A DNA stretch of 25,461 nucleotides from an uncultured Desulfobulbaceae bacterium (GTDB lineage: Bacteria; Desulfobacterota; Desulfobulbia; Desulfobulbales; BM004). The notes under the pieces were generated by a model. That model had not been told where the DNA came from. It worked only from the letters and a program-made list of their open reading frames with translations, and did no database searches. Positions 25,231 to 25,461 of the stretch are shown here, piece by piece; the first letter of the stretch is position 1, and every line of letters begins with the position of its first letter. The stretch covers positions 1-25,461 of the forward strand of contig CAMYJP010000004.1 in assembly GCA_947258675.1 (NCBI GenBank), read 5' to 3'. The translations under genes and the position numbers were made by a program.

Positions 25231-25461
25231 TCAACCGGTGTATGTTCCAGAAGTAACATCACCGCCACGACCGGTCCAGTTAGTATGAAAAAACTCGCCG
25301 CGCGGTTTATCAACCCGTTCATACGTATGCGCCCCGAAATAATCTCGCTGGGCCTGTAAAAGATTGGCTGGCAGACGATTTTGACGGTACCCGTCATAAA
25401 AAGCAAGAGCACTTGACATGGCCGGCAAAGGCACACCCTGCATTACTGCCAATGAAACTAC
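25231..25461 (-). CDS. gnd: 6-phosphogluconate dehydrogenase, decarboxylating (C-terminal end only)
   Basis: Only the last 76 residues are in the window; the gene continues past the right edge on the minus strand. The fragment carries family-specific C-terminal segments: [34 protein letters not shown] and [16 protein letters not shown]. The enzyme oxidatively decarboxylates 6-phosphogluconate to ribulose-5-phosphate with NADP or NAD in the pentose phosphate pathway. It converges with the sigma-54 activator gene; about 108 nt separate the two and no terminator is obvious. Confidence 0.95.
   Translation of the reverse strand, partial: VVSLAVMQGVPLPAMSSALAFYDGYRQNRLPANLLQAQRDYFGAHTYERVDKPRGEFFHTNWTGRGGDVTSGTYTG

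Overview
This window reads as chromosomal DNA of a Gram-negative anaerobe, most likely a Desulfobacterota member close to the Desulfobulbales. That placement is inferred from gene content and protein style (HDOD regulators, a PEP-CTERM protein, a sigma-54 regulator with a cysteine-rich GAF domain, a probable selenoprotein, bacterial sucrose synthase). There is no rRNA in the window to confirm it. I found no tRNA, CRISPR array, prophage or intact insertion sequence.

Layout. 1-3173 (+): the C-terminal part of a YyaL/DUF255 protein, a small conserved hypothetical protein and a Maf nucleotide pyrophosphatase. 3174-5549 is gene-poor: a 53-residue membrane protein and a PEP-CTERM exported protein, with several hairpins and one strong terminator. 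5550-7213 (+): a degenerate HDOD protein overlapping an HPP-family membrane protein. 7656-14852 (-): a sucrose cluster in the order sucrose-phosphate synthase/phosphatase, sucrose synthase, fructokinase, followed by trmFO. 15149-17140 (-): mutL of the endonuclease type, divergent from a penicillin-binding protein 1A gene (17311-19224, +). That gene meets a second HDOD gene tail to tail. 20510-21436 (+): a DUF3179 gene interrupted by an in-frame UGA. 21508-23243 (-): a small redox operon (CMD/AhpD-like protein, azoreductase, Rid-family protein). It is divergent from a GAF/AAA+/Fis sigma-54 activator (23500-25122, +). The window ends in the 3' part of gnd (-).

Two places deserve most attention. 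First, the DUF3179 reading frame runs straight through UGA 20828-20830. The UGA falls exactly where the family has the Cys of its CPLC/CPLT motif, and a GC-rich hairpin lies at the right distance behind it, so this is very probably an exported selenoprotein. Second, the gap between the sigma-54 activator and the redox operon holds a near-consensus -24/-12 promoter facing the operon. A cluster of palindromes sits 70-130 bp further upstream, where an enhancer should be. Together with the four-Cys sensor region of the activator this looks like a complete redox- or electrophile-responsive regulatory circuit.

The sucrose genes form a self-contained module. SPS/SPP makes sucrose from UDP-glucose and fructose-6-phosphate, SuSy cleaves it reversibly to nucleotide-glucose and fructose, and the kinase returns fructose to the phosphorylated pool. 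Three tracts of a 7-bp repeat lie in the untranslated gaps of this operon, all in transcript orientation.
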